DNA of 44,457 nt. Source: a virus. A program made the translations under genes and the position numbers. The stretch is from positions 1-44,457 of IMG/VR virus record IMGVR_UViG_3300033146_001665; one strand, 5' to 3'. This document shows, piece by piece, positions 24,311 through 32,542 of this stretch. Every line of letters starts with the position of its first letter. Within the stretch, counting starts at the first letter, position 1. Below the pieces are notes generated by a model. The model was not told the origin of the DNA. It did not search any database and worked only from the letters and a program-made list of their open reading frames with translations.

Positions 24311-25036
24311 ATGGCTTGGGAAGGTAGAAATATATTTAATAAGAGATTTAACTCTGAGTTAAATCATGAAGATGCTTATGTTAGTGGATACTTTGGAATT
24401 AGTTTTATAATCAAATCTGAGATTTTACAGGCTATAAATAAATCAGCTGATAGTGAAGCTGGTGCTAATCTTAAAACCTGGGATGCTAGTAATGGTCCAA
24501 AAATGCTTTCAACATTATGTGAAGGTGTTACAACGGTTCCAGGTGGCACTTTAAATAATGTTGATATAACATCTATGGGTGGTGCTAAATGGGGAGCTCC
24601 AGGTAGCGTAGACTTCGGTGATCAAATTACATTAAAGTTTCGTGAATTGTCAGGTATGCCGGTTCGTAAATTCATAACTGGGTGGACTAATTTAGTTCGC
24701 AATAGTAATATGGGTATAAGTGAACTGCATAGTGGAAGTCCAATAGCTCCTATGGATTATACTAAAACCAACTTTGAATCTGAATTACTATATTGGACGC
24801 TTAAACCAAATGGTAAAACAGTTGAATTTGCCGCTAGCTATCATGGTATTTATAGTATGAGTGATTTGAGTTCTCAGATTACTACAGATTATGAAACCGT
24901 TGACGGACAAACTTTCGATGTAAATTTTCATGTTGATGACATGAGATGGGATTATAGAACTGTAGCAACATGTCAAGGTTTAGTTGATCAATTCTATAGT
25001 AACGCTGAGAGTGCTTATTATAATCACGCTGGATAA
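24311..25036 (+). CDS. tail tube-like protein, paralogue 2
   Basis: 241 aa, ribosome site AAGGAGG. Closest relative in the window is paralogue 1: NKRFNSELNHEDAYVSGYF, TSMGGAKWGAPG, TLKFRELSGMPVRKFITGW, EFAASYHGIYSM and DVNFHVDDMRWD occur in the same order. Lengths are nearly equal (243 and 241 aa), so the pair is a tandem duplication. Role as for paralogue 1: tail tube or tube-initiation ring. Which one polymerises to full length cannot be told from sequence. Confidence 0.65.
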   Translation: MAWEGRNIFNKRFNSELNHEDAYVSGYFGISFIIKSEILQAINKSADSEAGANLKTWDASNGPKMLSTLCEGVTTVPGGTLNNVDITSMGGAKWGAPGSVDFGDQITLKFRELSGMPVRKFITGWTNLVRNSNMGISELHSGSPIAPMDYTKTNFESELLYWTLKPNGKTVEFAASYHGIYSMSDLSSQITTDYETVDGQTFDVNFHVDDMRWDYRTVATCQGLVDQFYSNAESAYYNHAG

Positions 25037-25064
25037 TTAATTAACGAAATGAGGGAGTAAGGTA

Positions 25065-25946
25065 ATGACATTAAGTTCTAAAGGTCAACTATTGGCTAAA
25101 CGTTATCTTACTATAAAGGATGCTTATGTCACTGGTTTCTTTTTTGCGACCATTGACAGCATCCCTCCTCATTTCGTAAGTTACATGCAAAGTGAATATA
25201 GTGGCGGGTGGACAGAAGATAAAATAACAAGAGCTTTCACATCATTATCTGTTGATATAGCATTACCACAAGAAACATTAAAGACAACGTCTATGCCAGG
25301 CAGGGCTGGTTTCTCAAGAACATCTCCTCTATTTTCACAGCATGGACATACAGTGAGTGTTAAATTTTTAGTAGATCAAACATTAGAAGCCACAGTGTTG
25401 ATAACTGCATGGTACAAGTATATAACTATGGTAGCTGATGGTCGAATTGATGCTGAACAAGCAAGTAACGCTTCTAATGTCTTTGGTGCTAATTTTTACT
25501 ATTGTACACTATTACCAAATATGAGCGATATCGTTTTTGCTTTCGCTGGTGAAGAGTTTTATCCAATTACTAACCCCTTTAACGATTTCAGCCATAACCT
25601 TCAAACCGTTTCGGGGTTAGAACATAATGTACAATTTAATGTAGGTTACTATGATACTTGGGCTAAAGGTAAAACTTCTATGTTATGGTTAAAAACTTAT
25701 TTAAATAGTAGAATAGATTCATTTAAAGATTTTACTCGAGAAGAAGAAATTGCTAAATTGGACCCAGACCTACAACCAGATTATTCTATGAAAGATGTAG
25801 GAAAATTATCATATAAATATGAACAACCTGAAAATAACCATTTTGGACAAAATCCGGAATTAGATAAACGAGGAGTCAATAAGAAATCTAAAGAAAATCA
25901 AGGTTCTGTTTATGACAAATTTAATGGTGGAGATTATGTACTATGA
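25065..25946 (+). CDS. tail tube-like protein, paralogue 3 with C-terminal extension
   Basis: 293 aa, ribosome site GAGGGAG. It keeps the tube-like order in diverged form: AKRYLTIKDAYVTGFFF, TTSMPGRAGFSRT, TVSVKFLVDQTLEATVLITA, VFAFAGEEFYPI and HNVQFNVGYYDTWA. About 60 extra C-terminal residues (FTREEEIAKLDPDLQPDYSM onward) are hydrophilic and absent from the other two, so this one may bind a neighbour, such as the gp25 wedge encoded next. It overlaps that gene by ATGA. Tube initiator or terminator is the best guess. Confidence 0.6.
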   Translation: MTLSSKGQLLAKRYLTIKDAYVTGFFFATIDSIPPHFVSYMQSEYSGGWTEDKITRAFTSLSVDIALPQETLKTTSMPGRAGFSRTSPLFSQHGHTVSVKFLVDQTLEATVLITAWYKYITMVADGRIDAEQASNASNVFGANFYYCTLLPNMSDIVFAFAGEEFYPITNPFNDFSHNLQTVSGLEHNVQFNVGYYDTWAKGKTSMLWLKTYLNSRIDSFKDFTREEEIAKLDPDLQPDYSMKDVGKLSYKYEQPENNHFGQNPELDKRGVNKKSKENQGSVYDKFNGGDYVL

Positions 25947-26401
25947 GTGAAATCCCACAGAGTGTATTAGATAAATTTTTTATTGATAGTGGTGTTAAAA
26001 GTTTAGTATTAAATGATTATGGTTTCACTTCACAACTATCACCTCATGGGGATTTTAACACTTATATGGGTAAAGAGTTAGCTGTATATAGGTTAGCTGT
26101 ATTGCTAAGTATTATGGAGGGGACATATATTAATGATCCAAACTTAGGAATTAATCTTATGTCATACATATATAAACCATTAACTGATGATGTTGTGTCT
26201 TTAATCGAAATTGAATTACGTAATAAGATAGATACATATGAAAAAGATTTATCATTACTTAGAATAGAAACCATGACTGATACATCTACTAAAAGTATAT
26301 ACTTCAAATTGTTTTTAAAATACATACCCTCTGATGAGGATATAACATTGGACTTTGATTTCGTGAAAAGTATTCAAGCATTAATTGTGAGGGCTAGATA
26401 A
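25943..26401 (+). CDS. gp25-like baseplate wedge protein
   Basis: 152 aa, overlapping the previous gene by four bases. It has the GPW/gp25 (IraD-like) arrangement: VYRLAVLLSIMEGTYINDPN, LGINLMSYIYKPLTDDVV (helix after the G-x-x-L turn), IEIELRNKIDTYEKDL and LLRIETM, ending in a two-strand step with YFKLFLKYI. This family forms part of the inner wedge that contacts the first sheath ring. Position immediately before a gp6/J-type gene is the usual synteny in contractile tails and supports the call. Confidence 0.82.
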   Translation: MSEIPQSVLDKFFIDSGVKSLVLNDYGFTSQLSPHGDFNTYMGKELAVYRLAVLLSIMEGTYINDPNLGINLMSYIYKPLTDDVVSLIEIELRNKIDTYEKDLSLLRIETMTDTSTKSIYFKLFLKYIPSDEDITLDFDFVKSIQALIVRAR

Positions 26402-27087
26402 TGACTACAGTTTTAAGACCGTTTACATATATTAATTATATAGATGAATACTTAGATCAGTTATTAAATAATTATGATATCAAAGGACCTAGATATTTTT
26501 GTACATATTTTAAATTTGATTATGAAAATTCTATTATAGATGATAGACCATATGTTCAATCTGGTAATTACCATTTAGTGGATGAAAAAAGTGGAAGAAT
26601 GTGGAAGAAGATACAATTGTTACCATTATGGAATGTTGAAACAATAGCACCGATTCAAAATAAGGCTTCGGAAGATGGTGTTACTAGAGATATGGTTACA
26701 TCTTTTATATTACCGGATTATGTTGGAGTAAGACCTACACCTAAAGATTTTTTACATATCTATGATAACGTCACCAACAAAATAAGTAATGATCAACCAT
26801 TGTTTATAGTTACCAATCGAGAAGAATCACATATGGGTAAACGTAAAGAATATAAGATACATTGTAAAAATAGTTATAACCATTTATCGAACCTAGATAT
26901 GCCTGAAAATATTTCTAGTGAATGGATATATATAAACCATTATAGAAAAATATTTACATACAATAGTGGACAATTATTATTATCAACATTAAGTAGAAAT
27001 TTTTCTATTTTCGATAATATAAATAGGGATGAAGAGTCTAGTTTTACATACAATCAAAATGTCTCTATGTTTACGACTAGAACATAA
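26401..27087 (+). CDS. probable baseplate protein between gp25 and gp6 genes
   Basis: 228 aa, start overlapping the previous TAA (TAATG). Beta-rich with RPFTYINYIDEYLDQLL at the N-terminus and KIQLLPLWNVETIAPIQNK later. I do not recognise the family. Position between two core wedge genes and tight coupling suggest an adaptor or wedge component, such as those found at this place in other large myoviruses. Confidence 0.6.
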   Translation: MTTVLRPFTYINYIDEYLDQLLNNYDIKGPRYFCTYFKFDYENSIIDDRPYVQSGNYHLVDEKSGRMWKKIQLLPLWNVETIAPIQNKASEDGVTRDMVTSFILPDYVGVRPTPKDFLHIYDNVTNKISNDQPLFIVTNREESHMGKRKEYKIHCKNSYNHLSNLDMPENISSEWIYINHYRKIFTYNSGQLLLSTLSRNFSIFDNINRDEESSFTYNQNVSMFTTRT

Positions 27088-27115
27088 GTAGTCTAATAAG
27101 GGAGCATTAAATATC

Positions 27116-29686
27116 ATGGCAACAGATTTAAACAATATACCCAAGAATTTCATACTGTCATCACCTGAGAGTATTAGAAAAAAGATACTTGATAGGTTGG
27201 TTGATTATGAAGAGTTGAATGGAGTTGATTTAAGTAAAACACAATTCTTTTCATATATGATTGATGTCATGAGTATGCTATCATCTGATAATGCAAATTC
27301 TTTATCATTATCTAAAAAAGAATCATACTTAATAACAGCTAATTTACCTAGTTCGGTATACAATTGGTCAAGCTATTTATCCTATAAAAAAGATTTCGCT
27401 AAGCCAGCTGAAGTTGATTGCCTTTTAAGTATACCATTAGCTTTTACAAGTGATATCATTTTCAAAATAGATTATTTTACCAAATTTAAAGCGGACAAAA
27501 TAATATTCACAAACCCCGAAGAATACTTCACATTTAAGTATGACCATATTACTAAAGTTTTAGCCGGTACTGCAGTTAATGAAAATACAGTTAGAAATCT
27601 TAAAATAATCATTCAAGATGATATAGCTTACACTGTTATACCTTTGAAACAATTAGAGAAAACGGAAGAAGAAGTTTATATACCTTATGATTTACAAATT
27701 TATCAACCATATTATTTTACTATGTCTTATGATAATAAGATTTCAGACATTAAATTATTCATTAAAGAAGATGAGCAGGGTCTAGAAGAAGAATGGGAGA
27801 GGGTTGATAATTATTTTGAAATGGGGTTGAATGAAAAGAAGTTTCATTTTAAATATGAGAATGCCAACACTGTTCGAATCATGTTTGGTAATGATATATT
27901 TGGTAGACAACCTACTCCAGGTTCTAAAGTTCATGTTATAATCTATAATACTAAGGCTGATAAAGGGTCTATCATACCAGCTGCCATAACTAAAATGGAT
28001 CGCATTTTCTATACTACTCAATCTGGGATAACTACTCAAATTAGTATTACCCCAACTAATGTTGGTGCGAGTTCACAAGGTGTTTCAGATGAAACTTTAG
28101 AGGATACATCTAGAAAAGCTATAGCTAGATTCAAAGCTAGAAAACGTTTAGTTGGTGAAGATGATTTCAATAACATTAAAGACATTATCGAAAGTGGTTT
28201 ACCTTATAGTCATGCTAAATCTATTCTTAAACGAAGTGATATTAAAACCAATGAAGTGGTTTTGTATGCTGTGTTACCAAAAGAATATAAGTCATATCAA
28301 CCACAAACATTATTAAATTCGGATGATGTGGATTCAAGTATATATCTAACGATTCCTATACCAACAACTTCATTAGTAGGGACAATAGCAGATTCAATTA
28401 ATGATGTTACTCCTTATACAACATTTAATGATGGAAGTAATGATTGGATATGCCCATTTGGAATGGTGAAAGAAACGAGTAGTTATGTATATTATTATTA
28501 TGCAGTTAATGATGTAAACACTTCACCAGATGCTTTTGTATATGATCAAATTACGTTCCCAATAAGTTTTACTAATTTGAATTTTAAGAGTGATGTAACT
28601 TTTGATAATATGACTTTCACATTAGATTACTTTAACCTTAATAACACAGTCGATATGAACGATGTAAGCGTTAAATTATACCTAAGGTTCAAGAGTGATT
28701 TAAAAGGGCCTTATACCCCGGCTATTGATATTGGTAATTCTCAATTTACATACACTGTTCCTATGATTGATATTAAAGCTGAACCATGTGTTATTGAATA
28801 CCATATTAATCAAACATCAACCGGTACTATTATTGCAAAAGTTAAATCAAATTATTTTCTAAAAAGAAATTTGAAAAATTATATGTATTCAACTGCTGTA
28901 ACAGGTGGTGGAATTACAACAATATATGATATACCATGTATTTTAAAAAGTTATTATGATGATCTAACATCAGTTGAACAGAGTCAATTTGAGGCTGATA
29001 TTTTACAAAAGATTATTGCGGCAAGTAATTTCTCTGATTATCGTATGATGAACTTTAGCATCAATTTAAAGTTCGTAAAAACTTATGGAATTGGTGTTAA
29101 CTATTCTATTAATGATACCACTAGAGCTGATGTTATTGATATTCAAAATGATCCACCGGCTTCACCAGCAGGTGGAGATAGATATATAATTGGTCCTGAA
29201 CCTACAGGTATATGGATTGGTCACGAAACTCAGATTGCTTTATTTGGAACATCGTGGGTATACTTAGACGCAGCACCAGGTGATATAATTTATGTAACTA
29301 ATAAAACTGCTAAATACACATTTAGTGGTAATGCTAAAAAGTGGTTAATTCCTACTTTTGAATTACCTTTTAAAATTGATGTTTATGTATATATAAATTC
29401 ATTAGCTGATAATGATAGTGTCATAATTGAAGCTGTTAAGCAACAATTAATGTATGTCTTAACCGCTTATAGTGGCATAGACAGAGAACAACATAGAAGT
29501 ATTATGTATAGGGCGATTCAAGAGTTAGGTTCATATATTGATCATTGTGAAATAGTTATGCCAGAGGTTGATCTAACTTTTAATTATAACATAGATAACT
29601 TTTCACAAATACAACTTAAAACCTATGTTCCTGAATACATCTATTGTGTATATGAAAACATTCAAGTAAAATTAATTAGGGTATAA
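27116..29686 (+). CDS. baseplate wedge protein, gp6/baseplate-J-like, with inserted DUF2793-like domain
   Basis: 856 aa, longer than T4 gp6 (660). The N-terminal ~100 residues are helical (SSPESIRKKILDRLVDYEEL). VRIMFGNDIFGRQPTPGSKV at about 253-272 is the FGdG-x-x-G-x-x-P-x-x-G signature of gp6/J proteins, and DETLEDTSRKAIARFKARKR at about 327-346 is the second one, followed by LVGEDDFNNI. Residues ~676-745 (NDPPASPAGGDRYIIGPEPT and GIWIGHETQIALFGTSWVYL) match the DUF2793 fibre domain and appear to be inserted. The C-terminus returns to a gp6-like helix-sheet. gp6 ties the wedges into a ring round the hub. Confidence 0.85.
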   Translation: MATDLNNIPKNFILSSPESIRKKILDRLVDYEELNGVDLSKTQFFSYMIDVMSMLSSDNANSLSLSKKESYLITANLPSSVYNWSSYLSYKKDFAKPAEVDCLLSIPLAFTSDIIFKIDYFTKFKADKIIFTNPEEYFTFKYDHITKVLAGTAVNENTVRNLKIIIQDDIAYTVIPLKQLEKTEEEVYIPYDLQIYQPYYFTMSYDNKISDIKLFIKEDEQGLEEEWERVDNYFEMGLNEKKFHFKYENANTVRIMFGNDIFGRQPTPGSKVHVIIYNTKADKGSIIPAAITKMDRIFYTTQSGITTQISITPTNVGASSQGVSDETLEDTSRKAIARFKARKRLVGEDDFNNIKDIIESGLPYSHAKSILKRSDIKTNEVVLYAVLPKEYKSYQPQTLLNSDDVDSSIYLTIPIPTTSLVGTIADSINDVTPYTTFNDGSNDWICPFGMVKETSSYVYYYYAVNDVNTSPDAFVYDQITFPISFTNLNFKSDVTFDNMTFTLDYFNLNNTVDMNDVSVKLYLRFKSDLKGPYTPAIDIGNSQFTYTVPMIDIKAEPCVIEYHINQTSTGTIIAKVKSNYFLKRNLKNYMYSTAVTGGGITTIYDIPCILKSYYDDLTSVEQSQFEADILQKIIAASNFSDYRMMNFSINLKFVKTYGIGVNYSINDTTRADVIDIQNDPPASPAGGDRYIIGPEPTGIWIGHETQIALFGTSWVYLDAAPGDIIYVTNKTAKYTFSGNAKKWLIPTFELPFKIDVYVYINSLADNDSVIIEAVKQQLMYVLTAYSGIDREQHRSIMYRAIQELGSYIDHCEIVMPEVDLTFNYNIDNFSQIQLKTYVPEYIYCVYENIQVKLIRV

Positions 29687-29687
29687 T

Positions 29688-30290
29688 ATGAGTAAAGTAT
29701 TAATCAATAAAGATCCAAAGATCATTAATCAAATTGTTGGTAAAGTATTGCTACGAACTAATATGCCTATACCTAACACATTTAAACGTGGTCAAAGGAT
29801 ATCTAATAAACCTACATCTATTATAGTTCATGATACTAATTGTTTAAATCATACTAATAGTGTACTCAAAATAGATAGCCCTAAAACTGGTATGGGTGCT
29901 TTGAAAATGGATAATGTTGTCAAGAATAATTTTAAAGATATTAACTATCACTATATACTAGATAGGTTAGGTGATGATTATGAAATTATTTGTGGTAGAC
30001 CTATTAATATGAGATGTGAACATGATGATATTGATAAAAGATACGCTGATAGTATACACGTTATAATATTGAGTGATCTAAATGTTGATGTTCCTAAAAC
30101 AAGAGTATATAACATTTTAGCTTATAGATGTTTAGCACCTGTTATGAAAATGTTAAAAATTGGTAGTGACCCTAAATCAGTAATTCAATTCCATGATGAT
30201 CTAATGATAAAAAATGAAAATAACATAAGTTGCCCAGGTGAATTCTTATCTAGGGAAATGCTTATATCACAGACTAGGAGATATCTATAA
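29688..30290 (+). CDS. N-acetylmuramoyl-L-alanine amidase-like (Amidase_2/PGRP fold)
   Basis: 200 aa. TSIIVHDTNCLNH carries the first zinc ligand (His48), INYHYILDRLGDDYEIICG is the conserved central strand pair, and QFHDDLM (His169) with ISCPGEFLSRE (Cys182) gives the other two ligands in the H-x12-CPG arrangement typical of Amidase_2. The usual Lys before CPG is absent, so activity needs testing. Amidases cut the bond between muramic acid and L-Ala in peptidoglycan. It is co-translated with a baseplate gene and a membrane-active protein, so it is likely a tail-borne wall hydrolase rather than a lysis enzyme. Confidence 0.75.
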   Translation: MSKVLINKDPKIINQIVGKVLLRTNMPIPNTFKRGQRISNKPTSIIVHDTNCLNHTNSVLKIDSPKTGMGALKMDNVVKNNFKDINYHYILDRLGDDYEIICGRPINMRCEHDDIDKRYADSIHVIILSDLNVDVPKTRVYNILAYRCLAPVMKMLKIGSDPKSVIQFHDDLMIKNENNISCPGEFLSREMLISQTRRYL

Positions 30291-31174
30291 TGGCTACAGG
30301 TACATTAAGTAAACGTATGACAGCAGCTTTCGCAATGAGTGTTAATGATATTAAAATGACATACGCAAGACAGAAGGCTGATATAGATAAATCATTAAGG
30401 TTTTCACCAGGTGTATATGATGCAAGTATAGCTATGGTCTACGCATTTCTAAAGATGCCAGAGAGTGTTATCAAAAGAACCATGGGAACTATACCTGGTA
30501 TGGCTTTTAGTTTTATGTATTCAGCTTATGTGGCACCAGTTAAAGTTGTGTTGAATGTTTTAGATTTAAGAACATTAAAAGGCTTCTTCGCTACTATTAT
30601 ATATTTTGTCAAAGATTGTGTCCCAAAATTATTAAGCACTTTACTAACTAAAATGTTTCAAGTTTTAGCTGATATTTTTAAAGCTTTTGCTAAATCATTA
30701 ACAAGTGTTAAAAAGATTAATAACCTTAAAGGTAGACAGATGTTAACTGAAAGTAAAGCATATCTATTAGAAGGTAAAATATGGGATTGGTTTAAAAGTA
30801 AAGTAACCGCTATTGTAAATAAGGTTAAAGGTGCTATGTGGACAATTGTAAAAACCGGACTAGCTGCTATTGAAAAACCGTTCTTAGACGTTGTTTACCC
30901 TATTACTAAATGTATGGCTAAATCTAATAAAACAAGAGGTGCATCCTTAGGCACAGCTTTAAGTGGTAAGAATGAAACAATCAATAAATTGGGTAGTGCT
31001 ATGGGTATAACCGGAGCAGTTACAGCAACTTTAGGTACAGGCGGTTTAGCCGCTCTAGCATCCTTTGGTTGGTTAATGGGTATGGTTGCATTAGTATTTG
31101 GTTATGTAACCTATGTAAATTATATAGGTGAATTTTTAGAATTCAAAAATATGATCGTAGATGTTTTCTCTTGA
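30290..31174 (+). CDS. baseplate-operon protein with hydrophobic segments, 294 aa
   Basis: Start overlaps the amidase stop (TAATG). The basic, helical protein has several hydrophobic stretches: near 66-95 (MGTIPGMAFSFMYSAYVAPV), 98-120, and a strong C-terminal pair at ~235-275 rich in Gly/Ala (ITGAVTATLGTGGLAALASF). The last resembles tape-measure or pore-forming segments. No known family. Being last in the tail operon, next to the amidase, it could form the membrane channel for DNA passage, but this is inference. Confidence 0.6.
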   Translation: MATGTLSKRMTAAFAMSVNDIKMTYARQKADIDKSLRFSPGVYDASIAMVYAFLKMPESVIKRTMGTIPGMAFSFMYSAYVAPVKVVLNVLDLRTLKGFFATIIYFVKDCVPKLLSTLLTKMFQVLADIFKAFAKSLTSVKKINNLKGRQMLTESKAYLLEGKIWDWFKSKVTAIVNKVKGAMWTIVKTGLAAIEKPFLDVVYPITKCMAKSNKTRGASLGTALSGKNETINKLGSAMGITGAVTATLGTGGLAALASFGWLMGMVALVFGYVTYVNYIGEFLEFKNMIVDVFS

Positions 31175-31342
31175 TTATTAATAAGTAATCTAACTCTCTA
31201 GTATTTCAATGTAGAATATAATGCTTATATAGACTATTTGAAGGTATATCTGACTATATATATTTATAATTGAATAGTAAAAGAAATATGACCATCAACC
31301 ATATATCAAATTACTATATCATCATTAATTCGGGAGGATGTT

Positions 31343-31489
31343 ATGTTTAATCATGAGCTATTAGAGAGCGTATCTAAAGTGTCTAATGTTGATATATTAA
31401 CGGCATTAGGTTTACTGGTTTATCTTTATTCAAACGAAGATAAACTTATCATTGAAGCCATGATAATTGGCTTTAGAAATATTCAATAA
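31343..31489 (+). CDS. 48-aa hydrophobic peptide
   Basis: ATG 31343 with a strong GGGAGGA site 6 bases upstream. The peptide starts MFNHELLESVSKVSNVDILT and has a short hydrophobic helix ALGLLVYLYS, then KLIIEAMIIGF. It is followed by a perfect hairpin at 31502-31530. Possibly a membrane-associated regulator; no known relative. Confidence 0.6.
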   Translation: MFNHELLESVSKVSNVDILTALGLLVYLYSNEDKLIIEAMIIGFRNIQ

Positions 31490-31501
31490 AGTTTTAAGGT
31501 T

Positions 31502-31530
31502 ATGTGAAAGGCCTACTAAAGTTTTCACAT
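31502..31530 (+). other. hairpin between two small genes
   Basis: ATGTGAAA and TTTCACAT form a perfect 8-bp stem with a 13-base loop, 12 bases after one stop and 23 bases before the next start. There is no T-run, so it is more likely a stabiliser or processing site than a terminator. Confidence 0.45.
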
Positions 31531-31553
31531 GAATCATAATAAGGAGTATTATC

Positions 31554-31877
31554 ATGTTAGACAAACTTAGAACTATTGGTGTTGGTGGTCTATTTGATGT
31601 TCTTATGGTTGGTATTTTTAATGCTGAAGGTCTTATGAATAAGATCGTGAAAGAAAATTTTCGGAGTAGTAATGAAGTTGTTTCGATGGACATTGACGGC
31701 TGGGCGTTATTAAACGGTACACGTAAATGTACAGTAATGATTGAAGATGGAGGTGAAACATATTCAACTAAAGCCACATTAACTGGTGACGGTGTTATAT
31801 GGAATATGTATATTGAAATACCAGGGTTGGAAATGTTCAGACTGAGAATGCAAGATAAGATTAAGAAAGGAATTTGA
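31554..31877 (+). CDS. hypothetical protein, 107 aa
   Basis: Ribosome site AAGGAG 9 bases before ATG. The N-terminus (TIGVGGLFDVLMVGIFNAEG) is hydrophobic and Gly-rich; the rest is a beta-sheet-like domain (SMDIDGWALLNGTRKCTVMI, YSTKATLTGDGVIW). No family recognised. One base separates it from the next gene, so the two are coupled. Confidence 0.6.
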   Translation: MLDKLRTIGVGGLFDVLMVGIFNAEGLMNKIVKENFRSSNEVVSMDIDGWALLNGTRKCTVMIEDGGETYSTKATLTGDGVIWNMYIEIPGLEMFRLRMQDKIKKGI

Positions 31878-31878
31878 T

Positions 31879-32079
31879 ATGAAACAATTCTTCGAATATT
31901 TTTTGGTGTCTAGTTTCGCGATACTCATTTTCATTGGTTTAACATGGGCAATCAATGTTAATAAAAATGTACAACCAAAGACGTCGCATTCGGTTGCAAA
32001 AGCTCTCAATATAATGAGAGTTGAAATTGATGATTTAAAGGAGGAAATAAAAGAGCTTAAAGAGCTTAAAACATTTTAA
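31879..32079 (+). CDS. 66-aa membrane-anchored coiled-coil peptide
   Basis: A span at residues 7-25 (YFLVSSFAILIFIGLTWAI) is followed by a periplasm- or cytoplasm-facing helix (EIDDLKEEIKELKELKTF) with heptad spacing. The layout, N-terminal span plus coiled coil, resembles a very short inner-membrane spanin, but no outer-membrane partner lies beside it. Ribosome site AAAGGA 8 bases upstream. It is followed by a strong terminator. Confidence 0.6.
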   Translation: MKQFFEYFLVSSFAILIFIGLTWAINVNKNVQPKTSHSVAKALNIMRVEIDDLKEEIKELKELKTF

Positions 32080-32085
32080 TTTTTT

Positions 32086-32117
32086 AAAAATAAGCCTTCC
32101 CATGGGCTTATTTTTTT
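32086..32117 (+). terminator. intrinsic terminator after small membrane genes
   Basis: AATAAGCC and GGCTTATT pair perfectly, extended by A-T pairs, with an 8-base loop and a run of seven T residues. It ends the 31343-32079 transcript, and possibly read-through from the tail operon. Confidence 0.92.
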
Positions 32118-32168
32118 GCTTCTCTATAGACACTGAACATATACCACAAACTATAGGAGAAGTGTACA

Positions 32169-32327
32169 ATGATAAAAAAACCATCTCGACCAAAAATACA
32201 AAAATTATATGAAAGTGAACAACCGTCTTACTCTGATTATGGAATCAAAAGAAGACATCCCAATACATTAATAATTTGGGTAATGTTAATAATTATATTT
32301 TCAATAACATTAATGTGGGGTGTATGA
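32169..32327 (+). CDS. 52-aa single-span membrane peptide
   Basis: ATG 32169 with ATAGGAGA 7 bases upstream. The first ~32 residues are basic and polar (MIKKPSRPKIQKLYESEQPS), then residues ~33-50 (LIIWVMLIIIFSITLMWG) are a membrane span ending two residues before TGA. It is therefore a C-tail-anchored peptide. It stands alone between a terminator and the leader of the next operon. Function unknown. Confidence 0.65.
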   Translation: MIKKPSRPKIQKLYESEQPSYSDYGIKRRHPNTLIIWVMLIIIFSITLMWGV

Positions 32328-32446
32328 TGAACACGTAAAATGTCGTTGATAGTAAGTCCATTACTACACCTTCTCCCCATACTATATACAAACAAATGCA
32401 ATTAAATGATGATTCAAATTGTATTATAATAAGGGTGGCGTAAATC

Positions 32447-32542
32447 ATGTATCTAAATAAAAAAATGTATAAAAATGTAACAGAGTCTTTGAAGATACCT
32501 ATGATTATACTCTTGGACATCGTGGAAGGTAATATCGAATGA
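32447..32542 (+). CDS. 31-aa leader peptide coupled to the large structural gene
   Basis: ATG 32447 with GGGTGG 7 bases upstream. MYLNKKMYKNVTESLKIPMI and a short end run to TGA at 32540, overlapping the start of the 834-aa gene by ATGA. TATAAT at 32425-32430 may be its -10 box. The tight overlap suggests it serves to load ribosomes onto the next gene. Confidence 0.45.
   Translation: MYLNKKMYKNVTESLKIPMIILLDIVEGNIE

Noticed and set aside
32339-32404. 21-codon frame MSLIVSPLLHLLPILYTNKC plus one residue
   Set aside because: No ribosome site and stop just before the promoter-like TATAAT; not supportable.
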